Source of the DNA: Paenibacillus rhizovicinus
GTDB taxonomy: Bacteria > Bacillota > Bacilli > Paenibacillales > Paenibacillaceae
Assembly: GCF_010365285.1 (NCBI RefSeq)
Contig: NZ_CP048286.1
Location: 4,931,501-4,995,500, forward strand
Length of the DNA: 64,000 bases
Reading direction: 5' to 3'
The notes beneath the pieces are model-generated. The model ran no database searches and had not been told where the DNA came from. It was given only the letters and a program-made list of their open reading frames with translations. A program made the translations under genes and the position numbers. Below are positions 51,877-60,873 of this stretch, piece by piece; positions within the stretch are counted from its first letter, which is position 1, and each line of letters begins with the position of its first letter.

Positions 51877-53166
51877 TTGTTTTCTTTACGAACGGAATCC
51901 TCCCGCATGAAGAAGTTCCTTTGGATTGTTATTGCGGCTGTGTTTCTGGTCCATCTGATCGTCGTGCTGTGGCTGGGGGATCACTTCCTGCTTGGCTCTT
52001 ACGAGCTGCGAAACAACGATGATGTCAAATACGTCTACTCCGCGCAGGTGCTGCTCGAACAGGGAACGCTCGTCTACAACAGCGGTCTGCAGCCGACGAA
52101 TTTCATTATGCCGGCCATTCCCGTCCTATTAAGCGGATTTATGTCGTTTCTGGACCGCGATGCGGCGGTCATGGGATTCCGGATTCTGCAATGCCTCATG
52201 CAGGCCGCCTCGGTCTATCTGATCTTCATCCTGGTACGCGAGACGCTTGGCAGGCGGGTTGCCGTCGCTGCCATACTGCTCGACGCGCTGTATGTCCCGA
52301 ACTTGTTCGCCTCCGGCGCGATTCTAACTGAATCGACGTTCAAACTGCTCTTTTTGTTGCTGATCTGCAGTTTTCTCTATGCGGTGAAACGCCGTACGGC
52401 AGGCGCGTACGTGTTTGCGGGCATCATGCTTGGACTAGCCTGCTACGTGAAGCCGCAGTGCGCGCTCATTCCCGTCTGCCTGCTGATCATGTGGCTTATT
52501 CATCGGTACAGCTGTGCTGAAATCGTCAAATATACGGCTATCGTCGGCGTCAGCAGCATGCTGCTGCTCACCCCATGGTGGATTCGCAATTACGTGGATT
52601 TCCATGAATTTATTCCGTTTACGAAGTCGACGGGCAATCCGATGCTGCTCGGAGCATTGATCGAACGCGCAGCGCCGCCGAAAGGCTTCTTCGAGCAATA
52701 TCCGGAATACAAAGGCGACAGCAAGAACCTGTTCGCGGGCTACGACACGGAGCAGAAGCGGACGGCGAAGCGCCTCATAGCCTACGGCTTCAAGCATCAG
52801 ACGCTGCCGTATACGTACTGGTTTACGGTCGGCAAATCCATTCAGCTATTCGAAAATCCGTTCTACTCCCGTCCGGTTCCGGGGCTGCCGCGGCCGGCGA
52901 TCAACGTGATGCAATGGATCTTCGTGCTTATCGGCTTCGCCGGCATCGTGTTAGCGCTCATCCGGAGCGGGTTCAAACGAATCATGCCGATTCTGCTGCC
53001 GTTTCTCTATTATTGGTTCATTCATCTACCATTTATTACCTTCGGACGCTATGGTTATCCGCTCATGTTCATATTGGCGATCTTTGCCGCTTATGCGGTT
53101 GTCGCTGTTCTGGAGGAGCGCGGCGTGCTGAGAGGCCGCGAGAAGGCGATGGGGGCTGTCGATTAA
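51877..53166 (+). CDS. GT39/ArnT-like membrane glycosyltransferase
   Basis: TTG 51877 has GGAAGGAG eight bases upstream; an ATG at 51907 is the alternative. 429 residues with about ten hydrophobic segments. Near the start, the outer loop SYELRNNDDVKYVYSAQVLL contains an acidic pair like the catalytic Asp of GT39/GT83 enzymes; FRILQCLMQAASVYLIFILV and VKPQCALIPVCLLIMW follow. Such enzymes take sugar from a polyprenyl-phosphate donor outside the membrane. Divergent from the donor-making GT2 operon. Confidence 0.85.
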   Translation: MFSLRTESSRMKKFLWIVIAAVFLVHLIVVLWLGDHFLLGSYELRNNDDVKYVYSAQVLLEQGTLVYNSGLQPTNFIMPAIPVLLSGFMSFLDRDAAVMGFRILQCLMQAASVYLIFILVRETLGRRVAVAAILLDALYVPNLFASGAILTESTFKLLFLLLICSFLYAVKRRTAGAYVFAGIMLGLACYVKPQCALIPVCLLIMWLIHRYSCAEIVKYTAIVGVSSMLLLTPWWIRNYVDFHEFIPFTKSTGNPMLLGALIERAAPPKGFFEQYPEYKGDSKNLFAGYDTEQKRTAKRLIAYGFKHQTLPYTYWFTVGKSIQLFENPFYSRPVPGLPRPAINVMQWIFVLIGFAGIVLALIRSGFKRIMPILLPFLYYWFIHLPFITFGRYGYPLMFILAIFAAYAVVAVLEERGVLRGREKAMGAVD

Positions 53167-53294
53167 TTCGACAGCCTCTTTTCTTCCTGCGCTTGGCAAG
53201 TTAAACTTGGAATGAAAGCGCTGTATATCTATGGATTTAGATTTGGATTTGGATTTGGCGGAGCATACGGTCAACTACGAGGAGGCGAAGAAGG

Positions 53295-54377
53295 ATGCAA
53301 GTTTCGTTGGCGCAAACCAGGCAGCCGGCAGCCCGCGTAACCACAAGCAAGGAATATGTGACGATTCTGTTCGGCATTTGGCTCATCGGAGGGATATTCA
53401 TCGACGGCTTCGCGCATAACCACGGCGTCGTGGAGACGTTCTTCACCCCCTGGCATGCCATTTTGTATTCGGGATTCCTTGCTTCTGCAGTCTGGATGGG
53501 CTGGCTGCTGCTCCAGTCGAGGCATGCATCCGGCTTGCCTTGGACGGCTGCAGCTCCTGTCGGCTACGGGCTGGGTCTCGTCGGGGTCTTCATCTTCCTG
53601 CTTGGCGGCCTCGGAGATATGTACTGGCATACGGTATTCGGCATCGAACAAAATATTGCCGCGCTTCTGAGCCCGACGCACCTGATCCTGCTGCTCGGCG
53701 CGTTATTGATCCTCTCGAGCCCGTTCCGTGCCAGCTGGCATAATGCGGCCGTGACGAAACCGGATTGGCGCACGTTCGCGCCCGCTTTTCTGTCGCTCGT
53801 CGTCACGACGGGCGCCGTCAGCTTCTTCTTGATGTATGCTTGGATGTTTCGCTACAATTTGCCTGCAGAGTCGACCATCCTTTGGTACAACTACCAAATC
53901 GGCGGCGGCGGCTTGCTGGATGATATGAACAAGACACGCGGAATTTCTTATATCCTTATCGATACGATCGTTTACATGTTCCCCGTTTTCTTGCTCATGA
54001 AGAGATGGACGCTGCCGGCTGGCACGATGACCGCGTTATTCACGCTCGTCTCGGTCATGATGAACGTGCTGGACGGCTTCCAAAACTACCCGTCGATCTT
54101 CGTCGCGCTGGGAGCCGGCTTGGTCGGCGATATTCTATACCGGGTGCTGCGTGCCGGCGAAGGACGCGCATTGGCCGAGCGGGTCATTGCGGCCGCGGTG
54201 CCGATCGCGCTTTGGGGCTTTTATTTTGCCTGGATGACCATCTCCGACAGCATCGGCTGGGAGACGGAGTTTTGGGCGGGGGCGATCGTCGAAGCGACGC
54301 TGCTGTCGATGGGGCTGCAGCTGCTCGCCTCGAAGCATGCGTACGCCTCGCACCAGCCGCCGCCGGCAAGGGGATGA
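53295..54377 (+). CDS. Polytopic membrane protein with conserved His residues, unknown function
   Basis: ATG 53295 behind GAGGAGGCGAAGAAGG. 360 residues, about nine hydrophobic segments. His-rich points at membrane borders: GFAHNHGVVETFFTPWHAIL, GDMYWHTVFGIEQNI and LLSPTHLILLLG. This spread of His and acidic residues suggests binding of a metal or haem in the membrane, but I do not recognise the family. It is co-transcribed with the following lipoprotein (7 bases between), which carries His motifs of its own. Confidence 0.7.
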   Translation: MQVSLAQTRQPAARVTTSKEYVTILFGIWLIGGIFIDGFAHNHGVVETFFTPWHAILYSGFLASAVWMGWLLLQSRHASGLPWTAAAPVGYGLGLVGVFIFLLGGLGDMYWHTVFGIEQNIAALLSPTHLILLLGALLILSSPFRASWHNAAVTKPDWRTFAPAFLSLVVTTGAVSFFLMYAWMFRYNLPAESTILWYNYQIGGGGLLDDMNKTRGISYILIDTIVYMFPVFLLMKRWTLPAGTMTALFTLVSVMMNVLDGFQNYPSIFVALGAGLVGDILYRVLRAGEGRALAERVIAAAVPIALWGFYFAWMTISDSIGWETEFWAGAIVEATLLSMGLQLLASKHAYASHQPPPARG

Positions 54378-54384
54378 CGCAATA

Positions 54385-55275
54385 ATGGCAATCGTGGCAC
54401 AAGCCCGACGGATATGGAGCGCAGCCGGGCTGCTTGCGGCGATACTGCTTCTGGGCGGCTGCGGGAGCGGCACGATGAGCGGCGTGGACGTGCACCCGCC
54501 AACCAAAGGGCTGCTGCATTATTTGCAGCAGGCCGGCCAGATGGGCAACGTATCCGACCGGGGCTATCGAGTGACGGCGGAAGCCGAGGACGGTCAGCCC
54601 TCCGCCGGCGCGGAGGCAGCGTTGACGCTGCAAGTCAGCGATGCTTCCGGTCGGCCGGTTCAGGCATTCGCCGACGACATGACGAAGCTGATGCATTTCA
54701 TCGTCGTCAGCAAGGATCTGTCCGAGTTTCAGCATCTTCATCCCGAGTACGAGGGGCAAGGGAAGTTTTCGGTGAAGCTCACGTTTCCGCGCGGCGGGCC
54801 GTTTCTCCTCGTATCGGAATTCATGCCGGACGGCAAAGGACTGACCGTATATAAGCAATGGATGGACGTCAGCGGAGGAGGAACGGGGGCGGCGCAAGAG
54901 CTCGAGGCGGCGGATGCAACGCAGAACGCCTTGCCGACGGTGACCGTGAACGGACTCGACATTAAACTGACCGCCATGCCGCAGCTCAATGAACTGAAAG
55001 CAGGCGAGATGGTGATGTTGGCGTTCAGCGTGCGGAAGGCAGGGACGGACGAACGAATCGTACTCGAGCCGTACTTGGGTACGGCGGGCCATTGCGTCAT
55101 CCTGGATGAGAAAGCCGAGCAGTATTTGCATGTGCATGCGGCTGCCGAGATGAGCACGGGCTCGAGCGTGATGTTCCACGCGGAATTCCCGAAGGCTGGC
55201 GTGTACAAGTTATGGGCGCAGTTTCAATACGAAGGACAAGTCGTCACGGCGCCGTTCGTGCTCCGGGTCGTTTGA
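54385..55275 (+). CDS. Lipoprotein with duplicated His-containing domain (copper-handling-like)
   Basis: ATG 54385 behind AAGGGGATGACGC. 296 residues. Lipoprotein signal (AGLLAAILLLGGCGSG, lipobox LGGC). Two related halves: DDMTKLMHFIVVSKDLSEFQ-HLHPEY in the first and AGHCVILDEKAEQYLHVHA in the second, each a strand with H...H.H, and each ending in a GxYKLW/GPFLLV-type strand. Such domains occur in secreted proteins near copper transport genes. With the membrane protein upstream it may form a metal-linked pair; no copper gene is in the window to support this further. Confidence 0.72.
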   Translation: MAIVAQARRIWSAAGLLAAILLLGGCGSGTMSGVDVHPPTKGLLHYLQQAGQMGNVSDRGYRVTAEAEDGQPSAGAEAALTLQVSDASGRPVQAFADDMTKLMHFIVVSKDLSEFQHLHPEYEGQGKFSVKLTFPRGGPFLLVSEFMPDGKGLTVYKQWMDVSGGGTGAAQELEAADATQNALPTVTVNGLDIKLTAMPQLNELKAGEMVMLAFSVRKAGTDERIVLEPYLGTAGHCVILDEKAEQYLHVHAAAEMSTGSSVMFHAEFPKAGVYKLWAQFQYEGQVVTAPFVLRVV

Positions 55276-55286
55276 ATCAGGTTAAC

Positions 55287-55325
55287 AAAAACATCCCCCG
55301 ATCGAATGCGTCGGGGGATGTTTCT
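55287..55325 (+). terminator. Terminator after the membrane protein/lipoprotein pair
   Basis: AAACATCCCCCGA/TCGGGGGATGTTT followed by CTTTG. Confidence 0.88.
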
Positions 55326-55425
55326 TTGTCTGTTTGTCTGCTTACTTGCTCTCTTGCATAATCGCTCTCTTGCTTGTCTGTTAGTCGATTGTCTGTTAGT
55401 CGATTGTCTGTTTGTTTGCATTGAA
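55326..55425. repeat. Low-complexity tandem repeat region
   Basis: Variants of TTGTCTG and GCTCTCTTGC, with a 15-base unit TTAGTCGATTGTCTG repeated exactly twice (55381-55410). Non-coding. Confidence 0.7.
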
Positions 55426-55454
55426 GTTTGCGTGTGATGACGGTTTGAAAAAAC

Positions 55455-56420
55455 TTAAGGCGTTACGCTGCGAAGCACGGTCATGCTGCCATCCAGCTCG
55501 TAGCCGCCGAGGCTGGCTGGAAGCAGGAAGCATTCGCCGGCTTTCACGTCTTGCTTGCCGCCATCCCAGGATAGCGAACCGCTGCCTTCGGCAATGACGA
55601 GAATGACGAACGATTCCGGCGTCGTGGACAGCTTCCACGGTGAGCGTACGAGGCCTTTCTCAACGATGAAATACGGCGATTCCGCAATGACGAGCCATTC
55701 GTTGCCGCCGATGCCGTCCGTTTTCATGCGGCTTGCGCCAGCGCCTTCATAGGCAGTCACGTTAAGCGAATCTTCGACATGCAGCTCGCGGAGCTTGCCG
55801 TCCAGACCCGGACGGTTATAGTCGAACACCCGGTAGGTCGTATCGGAGTTTTGCTGGATTTCGGCGACGACGACGCCTGCGCACAGTGCGTGGACGGTTC
55901 CGGCCGGGATGTAGAACGCATCGCCTGCTTCGACGGGAACTTCCTGCAGGCAGTCCATGACGCGGCCTTCTTCGATGGCTGCCGCAAGCGCTGGGCGGTC
56001 GACGCCGTCTTTAAGGCCGTAGATGATTTTTGCGCCGGGCTCAGCCGCCAATATGTACCACATCTCGGTTTTGCCCAGCTCGCCTTTCGGCAGTCGGTCA
56101 TAGGTATCCGTCGGGTGAACTTGAATGGACAGATCGTCGTTGCAATCGAGCAGCTTGATGAGAAGCGGGAAACGGCCGTTCTCCGCGTAGCCTTTCGTGC
56201 CAAAATATTCGCGTCCGTATTGTTCGCGGATTTCATCGAGACCGAGGCCCGCGAGCGCGCCGTTCATCACTTTGGTCGTGCCGTTCGGGTGATCGCCGAT
56301 CATCCAGCCTTCGCCGATGGCGCCTTCCGGCAGCTCCAGGCCGAATTGCTCCAGCGCGCGGCCTCCCCAAATACGTTCTTTCATCTCGGGTTTGAATTGC
56401 AATGGATATGCTTGTGTCAA
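55455..56420 (-). CDS. manA: Mannose-6-phosphate isomerase, class I
   Basis: ATG at 56420; GAGAGGAGAGAACCAAATTG upstream. 321 residues, double cupin. Zinc ligands: IQVHPTD (Gln, His), KTEMWYIL (Glu) and YIPAGTVHAL (His). Also LIKLLDCNDDLSIQ and TTYRVFDYNRPG. Interconverts mannose 6-phosphate and fructose 6-phosphate, feeding GDP-mannose synthesis for the glycosyltransferases of this region or mannose use. 66 bases separate its stop from nothing downstream but the repeat region. Confidence 0.95.
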   Translation of the reverse strand: MTQAYPLQFKPEMKERIWGGRALEQFGLELPEGAIGEGWMIGDHPNGTTKVMNGALAGLGLDEIREQYGREYFGTKGYAENGRFPLLIKLLDCNDDLSIQVHPTDTYDRLPKGELGKTEMWYILAAEPGAKIIYGLKDGVDRPALAAAIEEGRVMDCLQEVPVEAGDAFYIPAGTVHALCAGVVVAEIQQNSDTTYRVFDYNRPGLDGKLRELHVEDSLNVTAYEGAGASRMKTDGIGGNEWLVIAESPYFIVEKGLVRSPWKLSTTPESFVILVIAEGSGSLSWDGGKQDVKAGECFLLPASLGGYELDGSMTVLRSVTP

Positions 56421-56485
56421 TTTGGTTCTCTCCTCTATCCGAAATATGGTTTCTCTATGGTTGGTAAGCTTGATGCAGCGAATGA

Positions 56486-56881
56486 CTAGTTCTTGCCGGG
56501 CTGGAACATTTCCAGGAACTCGCCGTCCGGTCCTTCGAAGAAGAAATAGCGGGCGCCGTTCGGCAGCGTGGTGATTTCCGTATCGCGCATTTTTACATGC
56601 GAAAGGCCGGAGATACGCGAGAATTCTTCCTCGATGTCATCGACAGTGAATGCGGTATGATGCGTTCTGCCTTCGACTGCGAGTTCGCCCGGATAGTTCT
56701 GGATCAGCTCGATTTCAGTCTCCCCGCCGTCGGTTCCGGATAGGAAAGCCATCAGAATGAAGCCGTTCGAGTGCGGCAGCGTGTACAGATGCTTAAGTCC
56801 GACAACCTCGGTGTAGAATGCAATCGACTTCTCCATATCGCTGACCATAATGCCTACGTGCTCCAATTTACGAACTGCCAT
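56486..56881 (-). CDS. VOC family protein (glyoxalase I-like)
   Basis: ATG at 56881 behind AAAGGAGGAATTATTC. 131 residues: VRKLEHVGIMVSDMEKSIAF, YTEVVGLKHLYTLP, GGETEIELIQNYPGELAVEG, HHTAFTVDDIEEEFSRI, YFFFEGPDGEFLEMFQP. The His/Glu metal ligands of glyoxalase I are all present (H, E, H, E). Could detoxify methylglyoxal or act on a related substrate. Confidence 0.9.
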   Translation of the reverse strand: MAVRKLEHVGIMVSDMEKSIAFYTEVVGLKHLYTLPHSNGFILMAFLSGTDGGETEIELIQNYPGELAVEGRTHHTAFTVDDIEEEFSRISGLSHVKMRDTEITTLPNGARYFFFEGPDGEFLEMFQPGKN

Positions 56882-56975
56882 GAATAATTCCTCCTTTAGA
56901 ATGGTGGTTGCTAGAATGGCATAGCTGCTGGCGGACGTGCATGACTCATTCGTGCTTCATGATCGCCGTGTTTCA

Positions 56976-57713
56976 TTACTTCTTCTCGATGGCGATCAAG
57001 TAAGGCGCTTCTGCTTTCTGGACCATGCGATACAGCATTGCCTGGCCAGTCGGCTGCGGCAGGGAGGATGCCCAGCCTGCCACGGCTTCCGCTTCCTCGA
57101 ACCCGCCGGGATGGCCGGGGTAGAGGACGGCGGTAATCAGGCCGCCGGGACGCAGCAGCGTCAAGGCGTTCTCCAGCGCTGCAAGCGTGGAAGCAGGCTC
57201 CGTAATGACAGCCTGGTCCGTATTCGCTCCCGGCAAATAGCCGAGGTTGAACATGACGGCCGCGACGGCGCCGCGATCTTCCGCAGCTAGATGCTTGTCC
57301 ATCTCCGCATGGCTGGCATGCACAAGCCGGAGCGGCCCGGGGGCAGCAGCAGCCTGCCGGGCTGAATTTCCGCCGGAGACAGCGTCCCGCCCGGCGGATC
57401 CGTCGATTCTGCTGCCGTTAACTGCAGCAGAGTTGTTGGTTTCGGCAGCCGTCGCAGCTTGCCCGGCCTGCACGGTTGTACCGCCGATTCTACTGGCGCC
57501 CGCATCGGCAAGCGCAGCAAGCCGCGCCCGCGTTCGCTCCAGCGCGTCCACCTGGATGTCGAACGCGTATACTCTGCCGCGCGGTCCGACAAGCTCCGCC
57601 AGAAACTGCGTGTCCACGCCGTTGCCGCAGGTGGCGTCGATGACGACGCCGCCCGGCGCGACGCGTTCCTTCACAAGCCGCTGCGCCATGCCGAGCACGC
57701 TGAGGAAGCCCAT
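56976..57713 (-). CDS. ytqB: tRNA (mnm5s2U34) methyltransferase MnmM/YtqB-like
   Basis: ATG at 57713 is one base after the ytqA stop, with GGGAGGAACGG upstream. 245 residues: VVIDATCGNGVDTQFLAELV (SAM loop), YAFDIQVDALERTRARL, HAEMDKHL, AVMFNLGYLPGANTDQAVI (family signature) and LITAVLYPGHPGGFEEA. The family is normally about 190 residues; here about 50 Ala/Gly/Asn/Ser-rich residues are inserted after RARLAALADAG. YtqB (MnmM) methylates the nm5 group at tRNA wobble uridine in B. subtilis. Confidence 0.88.
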   Translation of the reverse strand: MGFLSVLGMAQRLVKERVAPGGVVIDATCGNGVDTQFLAELVGPRGRVYAFDIQVDALERTRARLAALADAGASRIGGTTVQAGQAATAAETNNSAAVNGSRIDGSAGRDAVSGGNSARQAAAAPGPLRLVHASHAEMDKHLAAEDRGAVAAVMFNLGYLPGANTDQAVITEPASTLAALENALTLLRPGGLITAVLYPGHPGGFEEAEAVAGWASSLPQPTGQAMLYRMVQKAEAPYLIAIEKK

Positions 57714-57714
57714 T

Positions 57715-58683
57715 TTACCGTTCCTCCCAGAGGCGGCCCTGCCACGTATTGCGGCTGGCCAGCTCATGGTCGATGGCATTCAGCACTTCCCATTTCTTCA
57801 GACTCCACATCGGGCCGATCAGCAGATCCCGGGGCGCGTCGCCGGTCAACCGGTGAACGATCATGTCCGGCGGCAGCAGCTCCAGCGTATCGACGATCAG
57901 CTTCACGTACTCGTCTTGGTCCAGGAAACGGAGCAGGCCGGCCTCGTACTGCTTCACCATGGGCGTCTTGCGCATTAGATGAAGCAGATGAATTTTAATG
58001 CCTTGCACATCCATAGCGGCGACGGCCCGGCCCGTATCCATCATCATCTCATGGGTTTCCTGCGGCAAGCCGTAGATAATATGGGCGCAGACGCGTATGC
58101 CCCGTGCGCGCAGCCGTTTCACGGCATCTTCGTAGCATGCCGTATCATGCGCCCGATTGATAAGCGTTGACGTCGATTCGTGAATCGTCTGCAGTCCCAT
58201 CTCCACCCACAGGTAGGTGCGTTCGTTCAATTCGGCCAAGTAATCGACGACATCGTCGGGCAGGCAGTCCGGCCGCGTGGCGATCGATAATCCGACGACG
58301 CCGGGTTGAACGAGAATCGCTTCATAATACTCGCGAAGCTCCTCTACGGGCGCGTACGTGTTCGTATACGCCTGGAAATAGCCGATGTACCGGGCTTCCG
58401 GCCATTTCTGATGCTGCAGGTCGCGGATTTTATTGAACTGGGTAATCAGATCGTCCCGCCGGCTGCCGGCAAAATCGCCCGAGCCCCGCGCGCTGCAGAA
58501 CGTGCAGCCGCCGGCCGCGATGGATCCGTCCCGGTTCGGACAGGTGAAGCCCGCGTCCAGCATCACTTTGAATACTTTGCCTCCGAATTGCTCGCGCATT
58601 TCGTTATTCCATGTATGAAACCTTTTGTCGCTCCACAGCCTAGGAGGAAGGGAGGCGGCATCGGGCTTAGTTTGCACGTGCAT
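57715..58683 (-). CDS. ytqA: Radical SAM protein YtqA (TIGR01212)
   Basis: ATG at 58683 with AGAGGAGCTGCAGCAGT upstream; a longer frame is poor. 322 residues: KVMLDAGFTCPNRDGSIAAG, then GGCTFCSARGSGDF, giving the C-x12-14-C-x2-C cluster of this family, YFQAYTNTYAPVEELREYYE, GLSIATRPDCL, WVEMGLQTIHESTSTLINR and YGLPQETHEMM. It forms an operon with ytqB. In B. subtilis both have been linked to the mnm5 side chain of tRNA wobble uridine, YtqA acting before the methyltransferase. Confidence 0.9.
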   Translation of the reverse strand: MHVQTKPDAASLPPRLWSDKRFHTWNNEMREQFGGKVFKVMLDAGFTCPNRDGSIAAGGCTFCSARGSGDFAGSRRDDLITQFNKIRDLQHQKWPEARYIGYFQAYTNTYAPVEELREYYEAILVQPGVVGLSIATRPDCLPDDVVDYLAELNERTYLWVEMGLQTIHESTSTLINRAHDTACYEDAVKRLRARGIRVCAHIIYGLPQETHEMMMDTGRAVAAMDVQGIKIHLLHLMRKTPMVKQYEAGLLRFLDQDEYVKLIVDTLELLPPDMIVHRLTGDAPRDLLIGPMWSLKKWEVLNAIDHELASRNTWQGRLWEER

Positions 58684-59008
58684 ACTGCTGCAGCTCCTCT
58701 TGCTTCGATAGTTTCTTCGCTTTCGTCTTGCGGTTACATACAATCATAACGAAATTTCGCGCAAAACGCCATGACGCCTAGGCTTGAAGTTCCGGAAGAA
58801 GTTCCGGAATTTGTCGTACGAGCAGGGAAAACAGCTGGTAAATGAAAGCGATTTATTTTAAAATAGGGCTTGCTAAACCTGACATGAACTGTTATATTAA
58901 AAGTGCGACAGATCAACAAATACACTACTTTTACTACCTTCTAACTACTTCTCATAACAAGTTGGTTTTCTGGAAATCCGCATGAATAATTCAGTGAGGT
59001 GATGAAGA

Positions 59009-59194
59009 ATGGAGAAGCAAGTGAAAATTCCGCAAGGCGATGAGAAAGTGATGGTTGAATTAACGAGAAAAGAATTAATGTCCCTGGCCGGAATCCGGTT
59101 CCACGGCAACCATAAAATCGAAGTATCCGCTCGCAAGAAGCTGCATGATATATTGGAGTCGCAGGAGAGCGCTCCAAGACAATTGATGAACTAA
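59009..59194 (+). CDS. 61-residue conserved small protein
   Basis: ATG 59009 behind GAGGTGATGAAGA, an excellent site. Basic protein with VELTRKELMSLAGIRFHGNH and KIEVSARKKLHDIL, no membrane segment. Followed at once by a clean terminator, so it is a real single-gene unit. I do not know the function. Confidence 0.7.
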   Translation: MEKQVKIPQGDEKVMVELTRKELMSLAGIRFHGNHKIEVSARKKLHDILESQESAPRQLMN

Positions 59195-59225
59195 GATTAC
59201 GATTACGTGCTCCCTAAATAAACTA

Positions 59226-59258
59226 GAAGCCGACGGCCCGCAGCCCTCGGCTTTTTTA
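59226..59258 (+). terminator. Terminator after the 61-residue protein gene
   Basis: AAGCCGA/TCGGCTT with a GGCCCGCAGCCC loop, then six T. Confidence 0.88.
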
Positions 59259-59373
59259 TTTGCTTCCCTGGCGGGTCGGCGGGAGAGAGGCCGGGCATTC
59301 GGACTTTACAAGAAGTGCGAAATTCGGGCACAATAAGGACTAGCTTACGAAAACGTGGAGGAATGAATGCATT

Positions 59374-60159
59374 ATGCGCCTTAGAGGAAGAAAAGGAATA
59401 TTGGAAAGCATCGAAGCCCAGCCGGAGCTGGTCGTATTGGACGCAACGCCGCACAAGGGACGTTGGCGCGAGTTTTTCGGCAACGACAATCCCATCTATA
59501 TCGAGCTTGGCATGGGAAAAGGCAAGTTCATCAGCGATATGAGCGTGCGGAACCCGCATATTAATTTTATCGGGGTGGACATGTACGACGAGTTGATCCG
59601 CCGCGCGAGCGAGAAAGCCCGCAACGCCTGGGAAGCGGCGCACGGAACGGCGCAGCCGCCGAATCTGGCGCTGCTCCGCGCCAACATCGAAGGCATCGAG
59701 AACATGTTTGCGCCGAACGAAGTGCAGCGCATTCATCTGAACTTCAGCGATCCGTGGCCGAAAGCCAAGCATGCGCGCCGCCGCTTGACGCATCCGCGCT
59801 TCGTGGCCAAATACATGGAGATTTTGAACGACTTGGGCGAAATACATTTCAAGACGGATTCGCAGTCCTTATTCGAATTCTCGCTCAACAGCTTTGCCGA
59901 CATGGAGCTGCACATGCGCAACATTTCGCTCCATCTGCATAAGGAAGAGCTGCGCGACGATCTCGTGCTTACGGAATACGAAGGCAAGTTCGTCGAGCGC
60001 GGCAACAATATTCACCGCGTGGAAGTCGTGATCGGCGAGCAAGCGATTGCCGCCCACCGGTCAGCAAAGCATGCGGCTCAGATGAAGGACCAAGCCGCGG
60101 AGACGAGCACGGAAGTCAGCGAGCCCAGTACGGCGCCGACCGTGACGTCGGAAGGGTAA
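59374..60159 (+). CDS. trmB: tRNA (guanine-N7)-methyltransferase
   Basis: ATG 59374; GTGGAGGAATG lies 12 bases upstream. 261 residues. Core: YIELGMGKGKFISDMSVRNP (SAM loop), NFIGVDMYDELIRRASEKA, LNFSDPWPKAKHARRRLTHP (signature), EIHFKTDSQSLFEFSL. Makes m7G46 in tRNA. The last 40 residues (SAKHAAQMKDQAAETSTEVS...) are an additional polar tail; its final 82 bases overlap the convergent PAP2 gene. Confidence 0.95.
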   Translation: MRLRGRKGILESIEAQPELVVLDATPHKGRWREFFGNDNPIYIELGMGKGKFISDMSVRNPHINFIGVDMYDELIRRASEKARNAWEAAHGTAQPPNLALLRANIEGIENMFAPNEVQRIHLNFSDPWPKAKHARRRLTHPRFVAKYMEILNDLGEIHFKTDSQSLFEFSLNSFADMELHMRNISLHLHKEELRDDLVLTEYEGKFVERGNNIHRVEVVIGEQAIAAHRSAKHAAQMKDQAAETSTEVSEPSTAPTVTSEG

Positions 60160-60635
60160 TGAAGGCCGAGATACATGCGCGACCAGGCCACCGAGCCGCC
60201 GATCAGAAGCGCCGCGGGCGCTAGGATGGGAAGCAAGGCCGGATCGGCCAACAGCCAAGGGATAAGCCAAGCGAATATAGCCGTTGTGTGACCGGAGGGA
60301 AATGACGAGTCGCACAGCGGCTTTCTGCATGTATGGACCTCTGCCAGCGCCTGGTACGGACGCAGACGGCGGAATTTGCGTTTCACGATCGCGACAGGGA
60401 GATGGCTGATCGCAACGGCCGACAGGGATTGCCAGCCCGCCGTACTCCAGGAACCGTCGGCGGCAAGCGCGCAGACCAGCGACGAAAGCAGCGTGAAGCT
60501 TGCCCCGCCCATATGGGTAATCGTACCCAGCCATCGGCTCAGCCATCGGTTCAGGCCTTGATGCGACGGCCTGCGGTTCGCCCAGAAGAATATCCGCTGC
60601 TCTTGCGTTAGCGCCCAGAAAACCATGTTAACCAC
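60078..60635 (-). CDS. PAP2 family phosphatase
   Basis: GTG at 60635 is set by GGAGGGG six bases upstream. 185 residues, about five hydrophobic segments, and all three PAP2 motifs: KRKFRRLRP (K-x6-RP), SFPSGHT and SRMYLGLHYPSDV (SR-x5-H-x3-D). Probably dephosphorylates undecaprenyl pyrophosphate or phosphatidic acid derivatives outside the membrane. Its 3' end overlaps trmB by 82 bases in opposite direction. Confidence 0.92.
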   Translation of the reverse strand: MVNMVFWALTQEQRIFFWANRRPSHQGLNRWLSRWLGTITHMGGASFTLLSSLVCALAADGSWSTAGWQSLSAVAISHLPVAIVKRKFRRLRPYQALAEVHTCRKPLCDSSFPSGHTTAIFAWLIPWLLADPALLPILAPAALLIGGSVAWSRMYLGLHYPSDVTVGAVLGSLTSVLVSAAWSFI

Positions 60636-60873
60636 GCCGATCCCCTCCAGTATGCGATTCTGCTTCCTGCTCCAGCAATTTCAGCATAAGTCCGGAATGT
60701 TACCGCGGCATCAACGGTCTGCTAAGGCCGTATTAATTCTTCATCATCCCTTCACGAAGGGTTGATACCGCGGTAATACAATTCCTTTACACTACATCCA
60801 AATACCGGTTGCGAGCAGCCCTGCAGGCTTGGACGGAAGTGCTGCGAAGGCCGAATAATGGAGGCGATTTCGA

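Noticed and set aside
53231-53419. Small frame beginning MDLDLDLDLA
   Set aside because: Arises from a GATTTG tandem repeat and overlaps the start of the well-supported membrane protein gene.
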